A stretch of DNA of 64,000 bases from Achatina immaculata (GCA_009760885.1 CM019701.1:32936697-33000696), one strand, 5' to 3'. Positions 1 through 11,725 are shown, counted from the stretch's first letter. Program-made: numbers and translations. Notes: generated by a model from the sequence alone, not told the origin.

Positions 1-845
1 TGTTTAAATGGTTTCCTTTGTTTGTGCTGCATTATTTATAGTCTCCATTTTAGTTTGATAACAACCAAATTTTCATACATGTAAAGGTTGGTAACTCTCA
101 TCTGAAGTAGGGAGTTATGGAAATTGTCATTTCTTAAGTGTGTTTGTAATACAGGGTCAGTCCTCTGCATTTTAAAAATAAATCATTTTTCTGTTCTAAT
201 GGGGATAAAAACAGTCTGTAAAATGTTCTAGTGAGATCATTTATTCCAGATTTGGTACATTTAGTTTCAGAATAGGTGAGCATCAATATGTCCATCTTTA
301 TGGATGCTAAAACATGGTTCTAAAGTTCCACAAATTTACTATACATTTAGTTTTCTGCAATGCAACTAAATCACAGTAACTGTTCCACCACATTCAAACA
401 CATCACTGGCTGGGTAGGTAGATCTTGCATGGCTATGCAAATAAATGCTCACAGCAATATTTAGGCAAAGTGTAACAAAAAAGAAAAGAAAAGCACAATT
501 TTAACCCAGTCCATATTTGTAAATTGTAGTTTCTACCAGAATTCCTCATCAAAATTTATTCCAACAGAGTTTGGAAATTATATTCAAGAGTGAAAGAGTT
601 AAACAATGAGGTTTTGTTGAATAAACAAGTTTTAATATATCTTTGCAGTTAAAAAAAAGTCTATGAGATTAGTGGCCAATGGTTTGGTACCTTTTCCAAT
701 TCGCTGTATTGAAACTTTTAAGTACAGTCACAGTCTGATTCTCTTTAAAATAATGGAAAGAATAAATAAATCACTGTTCTGAAATCACTATTATTAAATA
801 TGAAAAATGAATAAATTACCCACCCAGCACAGTTCTACAGGATTT
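1..845. other. AT-rich stretch, nothing recognised
   Basis: I see no coding region, transposon terminus or RNA gene here. The sequence is AT-rich with short A/T runs and does not resemble the repeat families found elsewhere in the window. It could be intron, intergenic DNA or the untranslated end of a gene lying to the left; nothing decides between these. Confidence 0.4.
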
Positions 846-850
846 TTCTA

Positions 851-2640
851 TATCGTGTTCAGTTCAGTCATTTGCATATCCCTTGCAGAACTTTACTTCC
901 CCAACAGCTCTCCTGTAGGCCTCTTGGTTGTAAGCAAGATGCTTTGCTGCTGATGCATCCATTCACAGATCATCAACGATGTATTGCAGCCATCTTTGCC
1001 TTGGTTTTCCTCTCTTTCTTTTTCTCATTATGTACCCTTCCATGATTGTCTTCTGTAAATTCTCATGATGTTTAATATGTACAAAATATTTAAGTTTTCT
1101 CTGTTTAGTCCTCTTTACTAACCAGCCTTCTGTTCTTGTAGTATGGATATATGTGTTTTCTTTTGTGTCCATGATATTTGAGGAACTCTTCTGTAGCATT
1201 TACATTCAAAGGCATTTATGTGTTTCTCAGCTGTTTTGTTAAGTGTCCCAGTCTCATAGACATATGTTGTGATAGGAAAGATGCATGCCCTTAAAAATCA
1301 TATTTTTGTAGTTCTGTCTGTTCCTCTCCACAGCTTCTTTTGTTGTTTTACTTTTTGAAAAGCGATAGATGTCCTCCTTTTAATTTCCCTCATTGTATCT
1401 ACATTATTAATTAGTAGTGATCCAAATAAAAATGAAAATAATATAACAATTTTTTTTTCATTTTTATAAAACAAAAATAATGAAACTTCTCATTAACCAC
1501 AAAAGACAAATATGCATAGAAAGAACAACTGTTGAAGAAGTAAACCATTCTGCATACCTTGGCAGCTACATAGACCAGGATGGTGTCACCAGAAAGGAAG
1601 TTGGAATTAGAACTGCAAATGCAGCACTGACCTTCAAGACTCTTGAGAACATATGGCACTCAAAAGTTATTAGCACAAAAACCAAGTTAAGATTATTCAA
1701 TTCAAATGTAATATCCACCCTCATTTACGAATGTGAAAGCTGGAAAACAACTAAAGAAATAGACAAGAAATTAGACTCTCTTGAAAACAAATGCCTAAAG
1801 AAAATATGTGATATAAAGTGGAACGAATTCAAAAACAATGCAGAGATAAGACAAATGAGCAGACAACAACCTGTTTCATGGGTGATCAGAAAAAGGAGAA
1901 GGACATATGTCAGTCATGTGATGAGAAGAAACAAACAGGATCCCCAAACAAGCTATCAAGTGGAACACAACAGGCTGAAGAAAAATAGGTCAACCACGTG
2001 TTAAGAGACATTGTTAAGAGAGGCCAGTTCAGTGGTCATAACATCCCTTAATGAGATTGAAAAATTCGCCGAAGACAGGAAATCATGGCGAACTACTATG
2101 TGACATTTATTGGCACGGAAGGATGTAAGATGTGATGATCCAAGATATTCAAAACTCTCTACCTGTTCCAATTTTTCCAAATTGATACATATTTCTGCCA
2201 TATTTGTTTTGTCAATTGTCATCAGTTTAGTTTTCTTTGCATTAAAATAAAAGTTTTACTCTTTACTATTCTTACAGACTGACATAATTAGTTTTTCCAT
2301 TCCTTTTTGTTTTGTGGACAGTAATACTGTGTCATCAGCATATCTAATCTCTGGTATTTCATAACCAATTTTTATGGCATCATAATATTCTTTGTCTACA
2401 TCTTCTCTAATATTCCTCGTATTTTCAGTATACAAGTTAAATAAGTAAAGCAGCAGTATGCACCCCTGATGAACCCCTTGTTTTATATCAGGTCAGGCTG
2501 TTGTTTCACCATTTATTCTTACAGCTGTCTGTTGGTCTAGATACAGCAGTGATATTGCATGTGGTGGAAATCCCATTTGTTTCCATTATTTTCCAAAGTT
2601 TCTGGCGTTGTATATCATGTAGGATAGAAAAATATCTTTA
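851..2640 (-). mobile_element. LINE family B (RTE-like), interrupted by LINE A
   Basis: Reading right to left, 2640-2144 encodes RT fragments (YADDTVLL-type motif near 2330, then YLGS near 2145). From 1417 to 851 it encodes the RT C-terminus with GWLVKR, LKYF and RGKPRQRWLQ, ending in the family's 3' end. Frameshifts and stops are frequent, so this is a dead copy. A LINE A copy (1426-2135) is inserted in the middle; the 8-bp sequence TGATCCAA stands on both sides (1418-1425 and 2136-2143). The 5' end is truncated around 2640. RTE-clade assignment is inferred from the endonuclease and RT motifs of better copies at 23.4 and 38.1 kb. Confidence 0.8.
1426..2135 (+). mobile_element. LINE family A (RTE-like) 3' fragment
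   Basis: This is a 5'-truncated copy of the commonest LINE in the window. The 174-codon open frame 1480-2004 covers the end of the RT thumb (AYLGSYIDQDG) and the C-terminal region (LENKCLKKICDIKW, SWVIRKRRR, HVMRR). Frames break after 2004. The family's 3' end, a GCACGGAAGGATGTAAGATG-like tail, closes the copy at about 2133. The 8-bp flanks match and show it inserted into an older LINE B. Confidence 0.85.
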
Positions 2641-2761
2641 AAATAACCTGTGCTTTGATGTAAAAAATTCATGGAATCCTAATTCTTTTAGTACAGCAAG
2701 CAGGAATATCTTATATTTAAAAATTGTCATTTCTGTTGGTAAGAAATGAATATAATGGGAT

Positions 2762-3400
2762 GTGTTATATATTAACAAATATCTAGGCACAGCCTTCAAC
2801 AGAAGCAACACAGTAAGCAAAGAAATTAGAAGCAGAGTACAGATAGGGAATCAGATATACTTTGCCTTGCAACACCTGTTAAAATCCAAAATCCCGCCCC
2901 AAAGCACCAAAATAACAATCTACAAAACTATAATAAAACCAGCTGTCATGTATGGATCAGAAACATGGAGTACAGCAAAAAAAGATTAACAACAATTGCA
3001 GATCTTTGAGGACAAGATCCTAAAAAAATCTTTGGGCCCACAAAGAATACCAACAGTGGAGAATGGAGAGCTAGAAAGAACATTGAACTGAGCAGCTTAT
3101 TTACATCCCAACGAATTATAAATGTCTTGAAACTGAACAGACTACACTGGGTGAGGCATCTAGAAAGAATGGAAGAGAACAGACAAATGAAAATGATGTA
3201 TGCACAAGAGATGAGTGAAACAGAAACAAGGGGTAGACCAAGACACAGATGGAGAGACAACATAGAAAAAGATGTAAAAGAAATTGGTGTCACCAACTGG
3301 AGAGAGAAGATTAGGAAGAGAGAGAAATGGAGGTGAACTTTACTTACAGCAGTGACCCTTAATGGCTCGGAAAGAAGTTATATATTAACTTAATTATTAT
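2762..3400 (+). mobile_element. LINE family G (RTE-like) 3' fragment
   Basis: Two frames (2762-2989 and 3127-3336) encode consecutive parts of an RT C-terminus: KYLG, a block ending VMYGSETW, then LHWVRHLERM, RGRPRHRWRDNIEKD and TNWREKIRKREKW. A stop and a frameshift lie between them. The order and spacing of YGSE(T)W, R-H-W-x-R-H-x-x-R-M and GRPRxRW are those of the family A-F C-termini, but the residues are too different for it to be one of those families. Its ends are not defined; no TSD was found. Confidence 0.75.
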
Positions 3401-3575
3401 AATTTTTTTAAAAATTACTCTGATCTTATATGTCAGTGTGCCTGCATGCACGCACGCACACATACACATATATATGTATAATTATTCATAAAGCACATCT
3501 TGGTGTATCATTAGTGTGAACACTCTTGTATTTTGTATGTTTGTGGAAATTATATTTTTATGTTATAAAAAAAAA

Positions 3576-3603
3576 AAACACTTCTGATTTTTCAGAAGTG
3601 TTT
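3576..3603. repeat. Perfect 12-bp inverted repeat (stem-loop)
   Basis: AAACACTTCTGA (3576-3587) and its exact complement TCAGAAGTGTTT (3592-3603) enclose TTTT. An A run of about twelve precedes it. It is not embedded in a recognised gene, so a function cannot be inferred. Confidence 0.6.
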
Positions 3604-3961
3604 GATCATACAGTTCAAAGATCTGGATGGTAGTCATACATATCCATGTTCCTTTGTTTTTTTTTTAATGGGTTTTTCATTTTTTTATAACCAACTTTTG
3701 AATAGCGTATTTTGTTGCTTCCAACCTTATCAGTATGATAACGGTGAATATCCAGCATTTTAATTTACACATAATATAAAATTACAAGGGTTTGGGAGCA
3801 CAGCAGACATATTTTCTTGCAGTTTTGAATTGCTCTGTATTTTTAAAGTGAAAACTTCATGAAAGAGAAAAAAATGGTGTGATATTTTTTTGTCATCTCA
3901 AGGTTTATAAGTGGATGTGTCAGAGAAAGATGAGAGCATTTGATACTAAGGTATTGTGAAT

Positions 3962-4033
3962 CTATTCTACACTTTAACTCTTTGTAGGCAGAGAAGACTA
4001 TTCTACACTTTAGCTCTTTGTAGGCAAAGAAGA
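3962..4033. repeat. Two-copy 36-bp tandem repeat
   Basis: The unit beginning CTATTCTACACTTTA at 3962 recurs at 3998 with two differences, including AACTC/AGCTC and GCAGAG/GCAAAG. It lies in non-coding DNA just before a LINE A copy. Confidence 0.7.
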
Positions 4034-4146
4034 GGGCACATGGGGAGAAAAATGCTTTTTTTTTTTTCATTTTTGTGCATCAATTGTTAGAAGGACTAGG
4101 CATAGTGCAGAAATGAGATTACTAATGTAATTTTTGTTATTTGTAG

Positions 4147-6395
4147 GTTGGCAATATACAAAGAACTAGACAATAAAGTAAGAAAAGTTCAGCTAGAAGA
4201 GACAAAAGAGAATATATGGACAATATGGCAAAAAGAAGCAGAAAATGCAGCAAAAACAGGAGACAGCAAAACTATATATAACATACAGAAGAATCTAACA
4301 AGTGCTATTACTTTCAGAGAAAGACCAGTCTTTAACAAAACAGGCAACCTATTAACATCAAGTAAAGACCAAAAGCAAAGATGGGCTGAACACTTCCAAG
4401 AAATACTTAATCAACCATACCTAAATGAATTAATAAATCTTGAAACCGATTTACCAGTCCCACAACTAAATGTCAACTTAGATGAAGTTACACTGAATGA
4501 AATTGAAACAGCAGTGAATCTAATGGCTAACAACAAAGCTGCAGTTGAAGATGAAATAACAGTCGAAATGTTAAAAGCTATTAACAGCGACAGCATGAAC
4601 CAACTACAAAAAATGTTTAATAAAATTTGGAAAGAAGAAAAAATCCCTTCCCCATGGAAAAAAGGGAATCACTCTTAAAATACTCAAGAAAGGCAACCTC
4701 AGTGACTGTAATAACCTTACTGTCAGTTGTGTAGAAGGTGTTTTGTAAAGTGATTCTGAATAGAATTAAGGATATAGTAGATATTTCAATGAGAGAAGAG
4801 CAGGCAGGATTTCAAAAAGGGAGAAGCTGTCTCAATTAGATCTTTACTCTAAGAATAATACTTGAAGAACATATTGAAAAGCAGAAACCATTAATCCTGA
4901 ACTTCATAGACTTTAAAAAAAGCATTTGATAGCATACACAGAGATTCATTATGGAGAATTTTAAGACTATATGGAATACCATCTAAAATTGTCAACATCA
5001 TTAGAGATCTCTACAATGGATGTTTGTGCAGTCAAGACAGAATAAAGTATGAGCGAATGGTTTCAGACTGAAACAGGCTTGAAACAAGGATCCAATGCTT
5101 TTTGGAATTGCCATAGACTTTATAATGAAAAGATGCTGTACAGGTAAACCAGCATTGATTGTGTACATGGGACCCAAATAGAAGATCTTGATTTTGCTGA
5201 TGACACAACTCAGTGACAATGTGAAATTGATGCAGGAAAAAAAAACAGATTCCCTGTCTTCCTTGGCTAGCAAAATAGTTCTTGAAATTAACAATGACAA
5301 AACAAAACTAATGAAACTTCTCATTAATCAAGAAGGAAAAACATATGTAGAATGAACAGTTGTTGATGAAGTAAACCAATTTGCATACCTTGGCAGCTAC
5401 ATAGACCAGGATGGTGACACCAGGAAGGAAGTTAGAATTTGAATTGCAAAAGCAGCATTGTCCTTAAAAAATCTTGAGAACGTATGGAATTCAAGTTATA
5501 AACACAAAAACCAAGTAAAGATTATTCATTTCAAATGTGATATCCACCCTCATTTATGCATGCTAAAGCTGGAAATCAACTAGAGAAATAGACAAGAAAT
5601 TAGACTCTTTTGAAAACAAATGCCTAAGTTAAATACTTGGTATAAAGCAGAACGAATTCAAGAACAACACAGAGATAAGACAGATGAGCAAACAACAACC
5701 TGTCTCATGGGTGATCAGAAAAAGAAGATGCACATATGTAGGCCATATGATGAGAAGAAACAATCAGAGAATACCAAAACAAGTTATCAAGTGGAGCACA
5801 ACAGGCCAAAGAAAAATAGGTCAACCACGGGAAACTCTAAAGAGGACAGTGTTAAGAGAAGGCAGTTTAGTGGGCATAGAAAACAAGTTGAATTCTTTCC
5901 AGACTAAATGTTTACGTAGAATTAAAAAAATATTTTGGCCAAACACCATAAGAAATAACATCTTATTGGCAGAAATGCAGATGAAACCACTGACAACAAT
6001 TATTGAGGAAAGACGATGGCGATGGTTGGGACATGTGCTCCGAATGACTGACAACTCACTACCAAAAATAGCACTAAGATGGACACCACAGGGGAGCAGA
6101 AGTAAGGGTAGACCAAAAGAGACATGGAGAAGAACAACAGAAAGGATGTTGAGCAATAGAGGGCTCACCTGGGCAAGAGCAGAAAAAAAGGCGAAAGACA
6201 GGCATTTGTGGAAAACCCTTGCGGAAGCCCCATGTGCCCTGGGCACTTAAGGTTCAGAGAGAGAGAGAGTTTAGTGGGCATAGCATCCCTTGATGAAGTT
6301 GAAAGAATTGCCGAGAACAAGAAAGCTTGGCAAACAACTATGCAAGCCCTGCGTGATGTTTAACAGCACGGGAAGGATATAAGATGTAAGAATAT
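4147..6395 (+). mobile_element. LINE family A (RTE-like), large partial copy interrupted by LINE C
   Basis: The open frame 4148-4678 encodes the linker and start of RT (QRWAEHFQEIL, NLMANNKAA, EDEITVEMLKA). Later pieces carry the palm (GFQKGR near 4810; a degraded YADD at about 5196) and the C-terminus (SWVIRKRRCTYVGHMMRRN at 5700-5760). Stops and frameshifts are numerous. A LINE C copy interrupts it at 5880; the remaining A sequence (SLDEVE ... CDV and the GGAAGGATATAAGATG tail) resumes at 6284. The endonuclease is missing, so the copy is 5'-truncated. Confidence 0.85.
5880..6267 (+). mobile_element. LINE family C (RTE-like) 3' fragment nested in LINE A
   Basis: The 188-codon frame 5684-6250 runs from LINE A into LINE C. 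The C part encodes LNSFQTKCLRRIKKIFW, RRWRWLGHVLRM, GRPKETWRR and LTWARAEKKAKD, and ends CALGT. After the stop comes a short GA-repeat tail. The host sequence AGTTTAGTGGGCATAG stands at both ends (5864-5879 and 6268-6283), a 14-16 bp TSD, because the first AG could belong to the GA tail. The C open frame is undamaged over this stretch, so the insertion may be fairly young. Confidence 0.9.
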
Positions 6396-6404
6396 TTTTT
6401 GGTT

Positions 6405-6500
6405 GGCTGAATGGTTGGTTAGGCACTCATTTTACTAATCTGGTCATACCAGGTTCAAGTCCCAGCAGTGGGGATTTTTTTCTGGTACCACCTTACTTAC
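6405..6500 (+). mobile_element. tRNA-derived SINE head
   Basis: An A-box-like TGGCTGAATGGTTGGTTAGGC (6412-6432) is followed about 35 bp later by a B-box-like GGTTCAAGTCCC (6453-6464), and then GTGGGGATTTTTTTC. This is the layout of a tRNA-derived SINE promoter with the T-run and CTGGTACC body seen in the SINEs at 7.7 and 59 kb. It is not a plausible functional tRNA because the stems do not pair well. Confidence 0.6.
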
Positions 6501-6747
6501 TTTATTATTCCTCCTGTGCCATGAGGTGTCAAGGGAGGTGCATGTGGCATATTTGGGGTGTTCATGCTGTAATCCATGAGTGTTTATATAACTCCATCTA
6601 TCTATCTTTTCCAGGTCTTCCTCTTGATCTGTGTCCTGTAGTTTTTTGTTTTTTTTATGGAAGGCTCTCATGGCTGACTGTATGTGTCATTTAAGTGGCC
6701 AAACCACTTAATTCTTTGTTTCTCGTTATGCCACATGTAGTTTCATG

Positions 6748-6890
6748 CGGACCATGTGAAGGTCTAAAGAGGACATTGTTGAGAGAGGCAAATTAATAGG
6801 CATAAAATCCCTTTATGAGGTTGAAAAACTTACTGAAAACAGCAAGCCCTATGTGACGTTTAATGACACAGGAAGGATGTAAGAAGATGG
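6748..6890 (+). mobile_element. LINE family A 3'-end scrap
   Basis: About 140 bp match the last part of LINE A: GGTCTAAAGAGGACATTG, GGCATAAAATCCC, a deletion, then CCCTATGTGACGTTTAATG and CAGGAAGGATGTAAGA. It is too short to hold an open frame. Confidence 0.75.
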
Positions 6891-7334
6891 TGTAGTTCCT
6901 ACCAATTGTCTTATGTCATCATTTCTTATCCTGTCCCTTCTAATGATGTTTAGTTCTTTCTCTTAGGCATCTTATTTCATAAGCTCTCTGGTGCAATGAA
7001 AACCAATGTCACGCACTTGCGCTTCAGTGACCCACCAGGATTATAGGCCACAGCTCCCTGATGTGCTGAGCCTCCATCCTAAATGAGATCTATCTCGAGG
7101 ATCACAGGAGTAAAGTCAGTAGCAGCATGGGACAATCTTGGTGATAGAAGCATACAAAGGAGAAGAAATGTAGATTTTTTTTTTTTTTGCTGTTTCTTGG
7201 TTAGTCCCATGTTTGGCATTGGTAGCACAATATTGGTATGAATATTAATTAGTTGTCTCTTGGTTTCAGGTGGTATGTTAGGGTGAGAGAGTAGGGAGGA
7301 TAGCTGGTATGTAAGGACATTTGCATTTACCATC

Positions 7335-7740
7335 ACACCAAAAAAAAGACCTCAAGATTCACCCAGCCTCTAAAAATGGGTCAGTTTGTCATTTGCATTT
7401 CCTCTGTGGAACTTTGCCTCCCTAACAACAAAACAATCCAGTAGACCTCTTGGTTGTAAGGAAATGCCCTGCTGCTGATGCATCCATTTGCAACTATGTT
7501 TTGCAACCATCTTCACCTTGGTCTTCCTCTCTTTCTTTTTCCAGTTATGTATCCTTCCAAGACAGTCTTCTCTAGATTATCATGACGTTTAATGTGTCCA
7601 AAATATTATTAAGCTTCCTGTGTTTAATCCTCTTTACTAGCCAGCCTTCTTCAGTATTAAGTTCTTGTATTATGGATATGTTTGTTCTTCTAAAAATGGG
7701 TACCAGAGAAACCTTGGGAAAAAAGGGCCTAACACTGTAT
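7335..7740 (+). mobile_element. SINE body split by a LINE B insertion
   Basis: GACCTCAAGATTCACCCAGCC (from about 7348) and GGGTACCAGAGAAACCTTGG (from 7698) are adjacent parts of the SINE body seen intact at 59.1 kb. Between them lies LINE B sequence. The repeated TCTAAAAATGGGT (7369-7381 and 7689-7701) is the 13-bp TSD of the LINE. The tRNA-like head of this SINE is missing. Confidence 0.75.
7382..7688 (-). mobile_element. LINE family B 3' fragment inserted in a SINE
   Basis: On the minus strand this carries the family B C-terminus (region of the RxRGKPRQRW motif, then the ASAAxHLAYNQEAY-like end) with its GGAAATGCAAATGAC-type 3' end at 7382. It is 5'-truncated at 7688 and flanked by perfect 13-bp TSDs. 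The frame is broken. Confidence 0.8.
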
Positions 7741-8961
7741 CCCTACTTCACAGAAGTGGTGATTTTACCTTATCTTTCAGCAGTTCCCTCAGAAGTGTGT
7801 CTGTGCTCATGTGTAAACTTTCACTGTCACCAGCTTCCTCATCTTCTAACTCGCAAGTCATCAGAAGTGTCAAGATATTTAGTAATCTTTCAAAGATCCG
7901 TGTATCTTCTCTTTCTTTGATTCCTTGCCACTTATAAGAGATGAAATAAAATACAGTAATGCCAAAGAACAGTGACCAGATACTTTGCCACCAAACGATT
8001 TAGAAAGAGGCATTAGCAGATCCATTGATGCCCTACAGTAGCATACCACTACCATATAAAGGGTAAAGTATGTTAGAATTTAGTGAGGAGGTATTGCGAC
8101 ATTTGAGCCAGCATTTTTTTTAATGTAGTTCTGCAGAGGATGTGTTAGTTCATTCATGCTGACCATTATGTGTTAAAAGTGTCGTAAGCATTAAGAATCA
8201 ACATCTCTCGTCCATTGTTTGTTTCTGCCATTGTGAAAGGTATGCTTGTGTTTTCACTTACCCAAGATCTCAGTCTGTACTTGTTCACAGAATTAATATT
8301 TACTACATATACAATCAAACTATATGTTGGTCAAAGAAATCTTATTTTTTACATTTAAGTTTGCCCTTCCAGCCTATCTAAAGTTTAGGGCAGTGGATAC
8401 CAGCCTCAGCTCATAACCGAGATTCCGTGAAATGTCTTTTTTAAACAGATTTTTCTTCATGTTTTGAGTATTTCATAATATCTTTCATAATGTTGGATTA
8501 TTTAGGAAGTGAAATTTCTACAGACTTTTGTGATTTGTGTCAAAGTTACATTATGTTTTAAAGGCATTGAAATAGTACTAGTTAATTTTGTTGAATTTAA
8601 ATACATTTTTAAAACATTTTTGATGGGTTGTGGGTCACATACCATTGCAGGTTTATGATCATGCCAAAGAAAGCACTGGCCTCTATCTAGTCCAGTTGTT
8701 CCATTTTATCCTTATCTTTTTTTTTTTCCTTGAACTTTCTTTCAGTGCTTTGTAATTTCTACAAAGTAAGGAAAACTTGACTTAAAGTAGAGGAAATTCT
8801 ATCAGTTTATTAAAATCCACATGAATTTCCACTAAATATATATATATATGATTTAAACCCAAGAATACAGAAATATGTTTATATAAGTAAATCATAAACT
8901 GTTCTTTGATTATTTCAACTTTTGGCTGTAGAATTCACATGCAGTCACGTTAACATAAGAG
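7741..8961. other. Unassigned non-coding stretch
   Basis: No convincing coding or transposon signal is visible. The open frames at 7582-7937 overlap the LINE/SINE junction and look fortuitous. A TA run (8838-8849) and several T-runs occur. An A/T-rich region with CAGTGG at 8391 and CACTGG at 8669 might be a decayed hAT-like element, but that is too weak to call. Confidence 0.35.
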
Positions 8962-9195
8962 CAGTGGTTCTCAGCTTCCCAGATCTCAGTCCTCTTTTTT
9001 TCAGTCAAGCCCCCAAATCCTCCCCTATCAAGTCATCATCCAGAAAGGATTTTCATCATTATACATTCAGACTTCCCAGTTGGCATTTCCTACCTTGGGA
9101 ACACTTCCTCTCTCCCTCCCTCTCTTCCCCGCCCCAAAAAAAAAAATTGAAATTCTTCCCCAGGAAGCTACTTGCCTCCTTGTTAAGAATCACTG
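8962..9195. mobile_element. hAT-like MITE (non-autonomous)
   Basis: The left end CAGTGGTTCTCAGC (8962-8975) and the complement of the right end, CAGTGATTCTTAAC (9182-9195), are imperfect terminal inverted repeats. They are of the CAGTGGTTCTCAA type known from hAT/Charlie elements. The 234-bp interior is non-coding. The 8-bp flanks (CATAAGAG and CATTGAAG) are only partly alike, as expected for an old insertion. Confidence 0.55.
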
Positions 9196-10695
9196 CATTG
9201 AAGGGCTCAAGTCAGAAAGAAGAATGTGACAGATATCTAAAAGGAGCATATTATTTACACAAAGCTACTGAACTGTCTCAGTTATGTGTAAGCAGTTAAA
9301 TTGTAATATTTATTTTAAAATAAACTTAAGAGTGAAATTATAATGGATAAATACATATTTATGTATTCCACGTGTCCACTATTGTGGGGATGTATTTTAT
9401 TGTTTCAAAATACATTTGTTTTATCTTACACGTTTGTAATGGCTGTGTAGGCACAGAAAGAGAGGGTTGAAGGTTATCCATATCATAACTGCCTCTCTTA
9501 AGATCTCTCTGCTTTGGCCAGTGTAATCAGCTTCTGATTCTAAATATATGACAATGAACATTCAGCATGGTGAATCATGTGGTTGGCCTCCTACTGCTGC
9601 ATGTCCTGGTGTTTCTTTTGCCCTTGATTGTCAGCTCCTGCAGACCAGGCAGTGCTGAAGTGACTTTTTTGCTGTTCTGTACATCATCCAGACAACACAT
9701 GGGAAATTATGCCTAGTATGGTAATGGCAGATGCTGAATGGATGATTCTTAGAAGCTCCTCAGAATTTGTGACAGGAATAATCATTTCCTTTAGTTAGTT
9801 TCTTTCTTACAGCTTCAGTCTGAACTTGTCAGACCAGATCCTTTGAAACAGAATCAAGTTTCTCATTCAGTGACGTGCATGTTTAGCCTAGCCTAGTGCC
9901 TATTGTATACATTGTGTTAAGTAGAGTGGTATGTGTTAAGTAAAGTGGTATGCTTTTTTTTAGCATTAAATTAAGTACAGGAATACATTTATATGTTTCT
10001 TGTATGTTAACAGCATTATTGTGTGTTTTATATGTAGTGGCGTTTGAGGATGTTCAGTTCACAAAATGTATATTCTGTGATACAAATAATTCAGAGAAAC
10101 ATCATTTTAAAATGGGAGCCAGTTTCTGTCTATACTTCAGCCTCCATTTATGCTAATTTACCATTTTAGATCTACTATGTGGTCGAATTCAGAACAACCT
10201 TGTCTGAAGTAAAATTTACAATGTAAGTTAATGAGATATGCTTCAAGATCTAAAAAAAAAGTGCCATAAACAGGAAAATTGTATTACTTTTGTACATAAA
10301 TACAAGCAAAACTAAAGAACAATGAAACACTATGTATAAGCTGTGATGGAAATTTCCTGGTTTGACACTCCTTGGGGTGGATAGGCTCGGCTGCCAGTGC
10401 TGGCTGTCTGGATAATGACCCTTCTGGTTCTGTTGTTTGTGTTGCTACTGCCTTCTTTAAAGAGTTGGGTCAATATTAACTGCCAGGTGGTTCAACATCG
10501 TACCTGCAGGATGTTGTTATAGGGGCTTGAGAAGGGCGTTGCCTCCAATCAGAGGGCTGTTAGCAGAGATAACATCCAAAACTTCACGCATTTTGACAAG
10601 TCTTGGAGACAAACCAGGCTTTTCCAGTGCTGCAGACTATATGAACATCTTAAAAAAAAACTAAGCATGCAGACGAAAATCAGGATATGTATGGG
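9196..10695. other. Unassigned stretch
   Basis: No gene is supported. A 49-codon frame at 9567-9716 begins with a hydrophobic signal-like segment but has no family resemblance I recognise. The stretch 10350-10640 has higher GC and a translatable but stop-filled segment, which could be a decayed retroelement; I cannot place it. Confidence 0.35.
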
Positions 10696-10696
10696 G

Positions 10697-11145
10697 AGTA
10701 ATGTTTGAAATGTACTACTTTATGTGAATGCCGGAAAATCACCAAAACTATAGAAAACAAGCTGAATTCTTTCCAGATTAAATGTTTATGAAGAGTTGGA
10801 AGAATATTTTGGCCAGCCACCATAAGAAATAACATCTTGTTGGTAGAAAAACAGATGAAACCACTGACAACAATTATTGAGGAACAACACTGGCGATGGC
10901 TGGGACGTGTGCTCCGAATGACTGATGACTCACTACGAAAAATAGCACTAAGATGGGCACTACAGGGGAACAGAAGTAAGGGTAAACCAAAAGAGACATG
11001 GAGAAGAGCAAAAGAGAGGATGCTGAGCAATAGAGGGCTCACCTGGGCAAGAACAAAAAGGACGACAAAGGACATGCATTTATGGAAAACCTTGCGGAAG
11101 CCCCATGTGCCTTGGACACTTAAGGTTTCAGAGAGAGAGAATCTT
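10697..11145 (+). mobile_element. LINE family C (RTE-like) 3' fragment
   Basis: This encodes the family C C-terminus: ITKTIENKLNSFQ, then in the frame starting at 10837 MKPLTTIIEEQHWRWLGRVLRM, KGKPKETWRR and HLWKTLRKPH, and ends in the same CACTTAAGG then GA-repeat tail as the copy at 5880-6267. At least one frame change separates the two blocks. Its LGRVLRM, against LGHVLRM in the other copies, has lost the usual His. Confidence 0.85.
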
Positions 11146-11346
11146 GGAGAAAATGTGTATAGTTCTTCATGTACCTCTTCTTCTGTCGCCTTTTCTAGTT
11201 GTAAGGACAGTTCTTCAGTATGTGCTATTGAGGGGGATGAAGCGTGGCTGACACAGTACGCCAGAGACGTTCTCTGCATCAACGTTATCGTTACCGAGAA
11301 CATGTAGTTTCTTCTACTACTTTCGGCACTCTCACTACTGGATGGT

Positions 11347-11725
11347 GTAAACGACTGGGATGTGATAGCTGACCTACTAAGAAGAAGAGAATACCTGACT
11401 GCCATCAAGAACACAGGAATGCGACCGGACATTGAAAAACAGGAACTAATGATGGAGCTAACGGTTCCATACGAAACAAGAATAGAGGAGCAGCATTTAT
11501 TCAAATGTGAGAACTACAATGATCTGGCCAAGCAACTGAGGCAGGGGGCAGGAGTCAAGGCAAACGTGATAACTGCAGAAGTGGGAACGAGAGGATTCTT
11601 AGCAACATCAGCATACGACCTATGTAAGTGACTAGACATAAAAAGATAATCAAGAACAAGGGCGTTGAAAAACCTTTCAAGAACAGCAGAAAAGGCCTCA
11701 TGTTGTCTGTGGAGCATGCGAACCA
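11347..11725 (+). pseudogene. Retroelement RT-associated C-terminal domain fragment
   Basis: The frame 11362-11631 contains MELTVPYETRIEEQH, KYENYNDLAKQ-like spacing and AEVGTRGFLATSAYDL, followed in another frame by RTRALKNLSRTAEKAS and W. The order MELTVPWExRxEEA, a Lys/Asn-rich helix, VEVGxRGF and (A/R)xRAxKNxxxAAExAS is a region I know downstream of RT in invertebrate retrotransposon polyproteins. No RT precedes it here. The identification rests on recall of that motif order. Confidence 0.5.

Larger units (their letters stand above)
3401..4146. other. Non-coding stretch with a hairpin and a short tandem duplication
   Basis: No gene is visible. It holds a short CA/TA-rich run near 3450-3480, a perfect 12-bp stem with a TTTT loop (3576-3603), and two copies of a 36-bp unit beginning CTATTCTACACTTT at 3962 and 3998. 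The rest is AT-rich and unassigned. Confidence 0.5.

Noticed and set aside
6405..6480. Functional tRNA gene
   Set aside because: A and B boxes are present but the stems do not pair and a SINE-like body follows.
9567..9716. 49-codon frame starting with a hydrophobic, signal-like segment
   Set aside because: Short, no family resemblance, and its joining to the copper transporter as an N-terminal exon could not be supported by splice sites.
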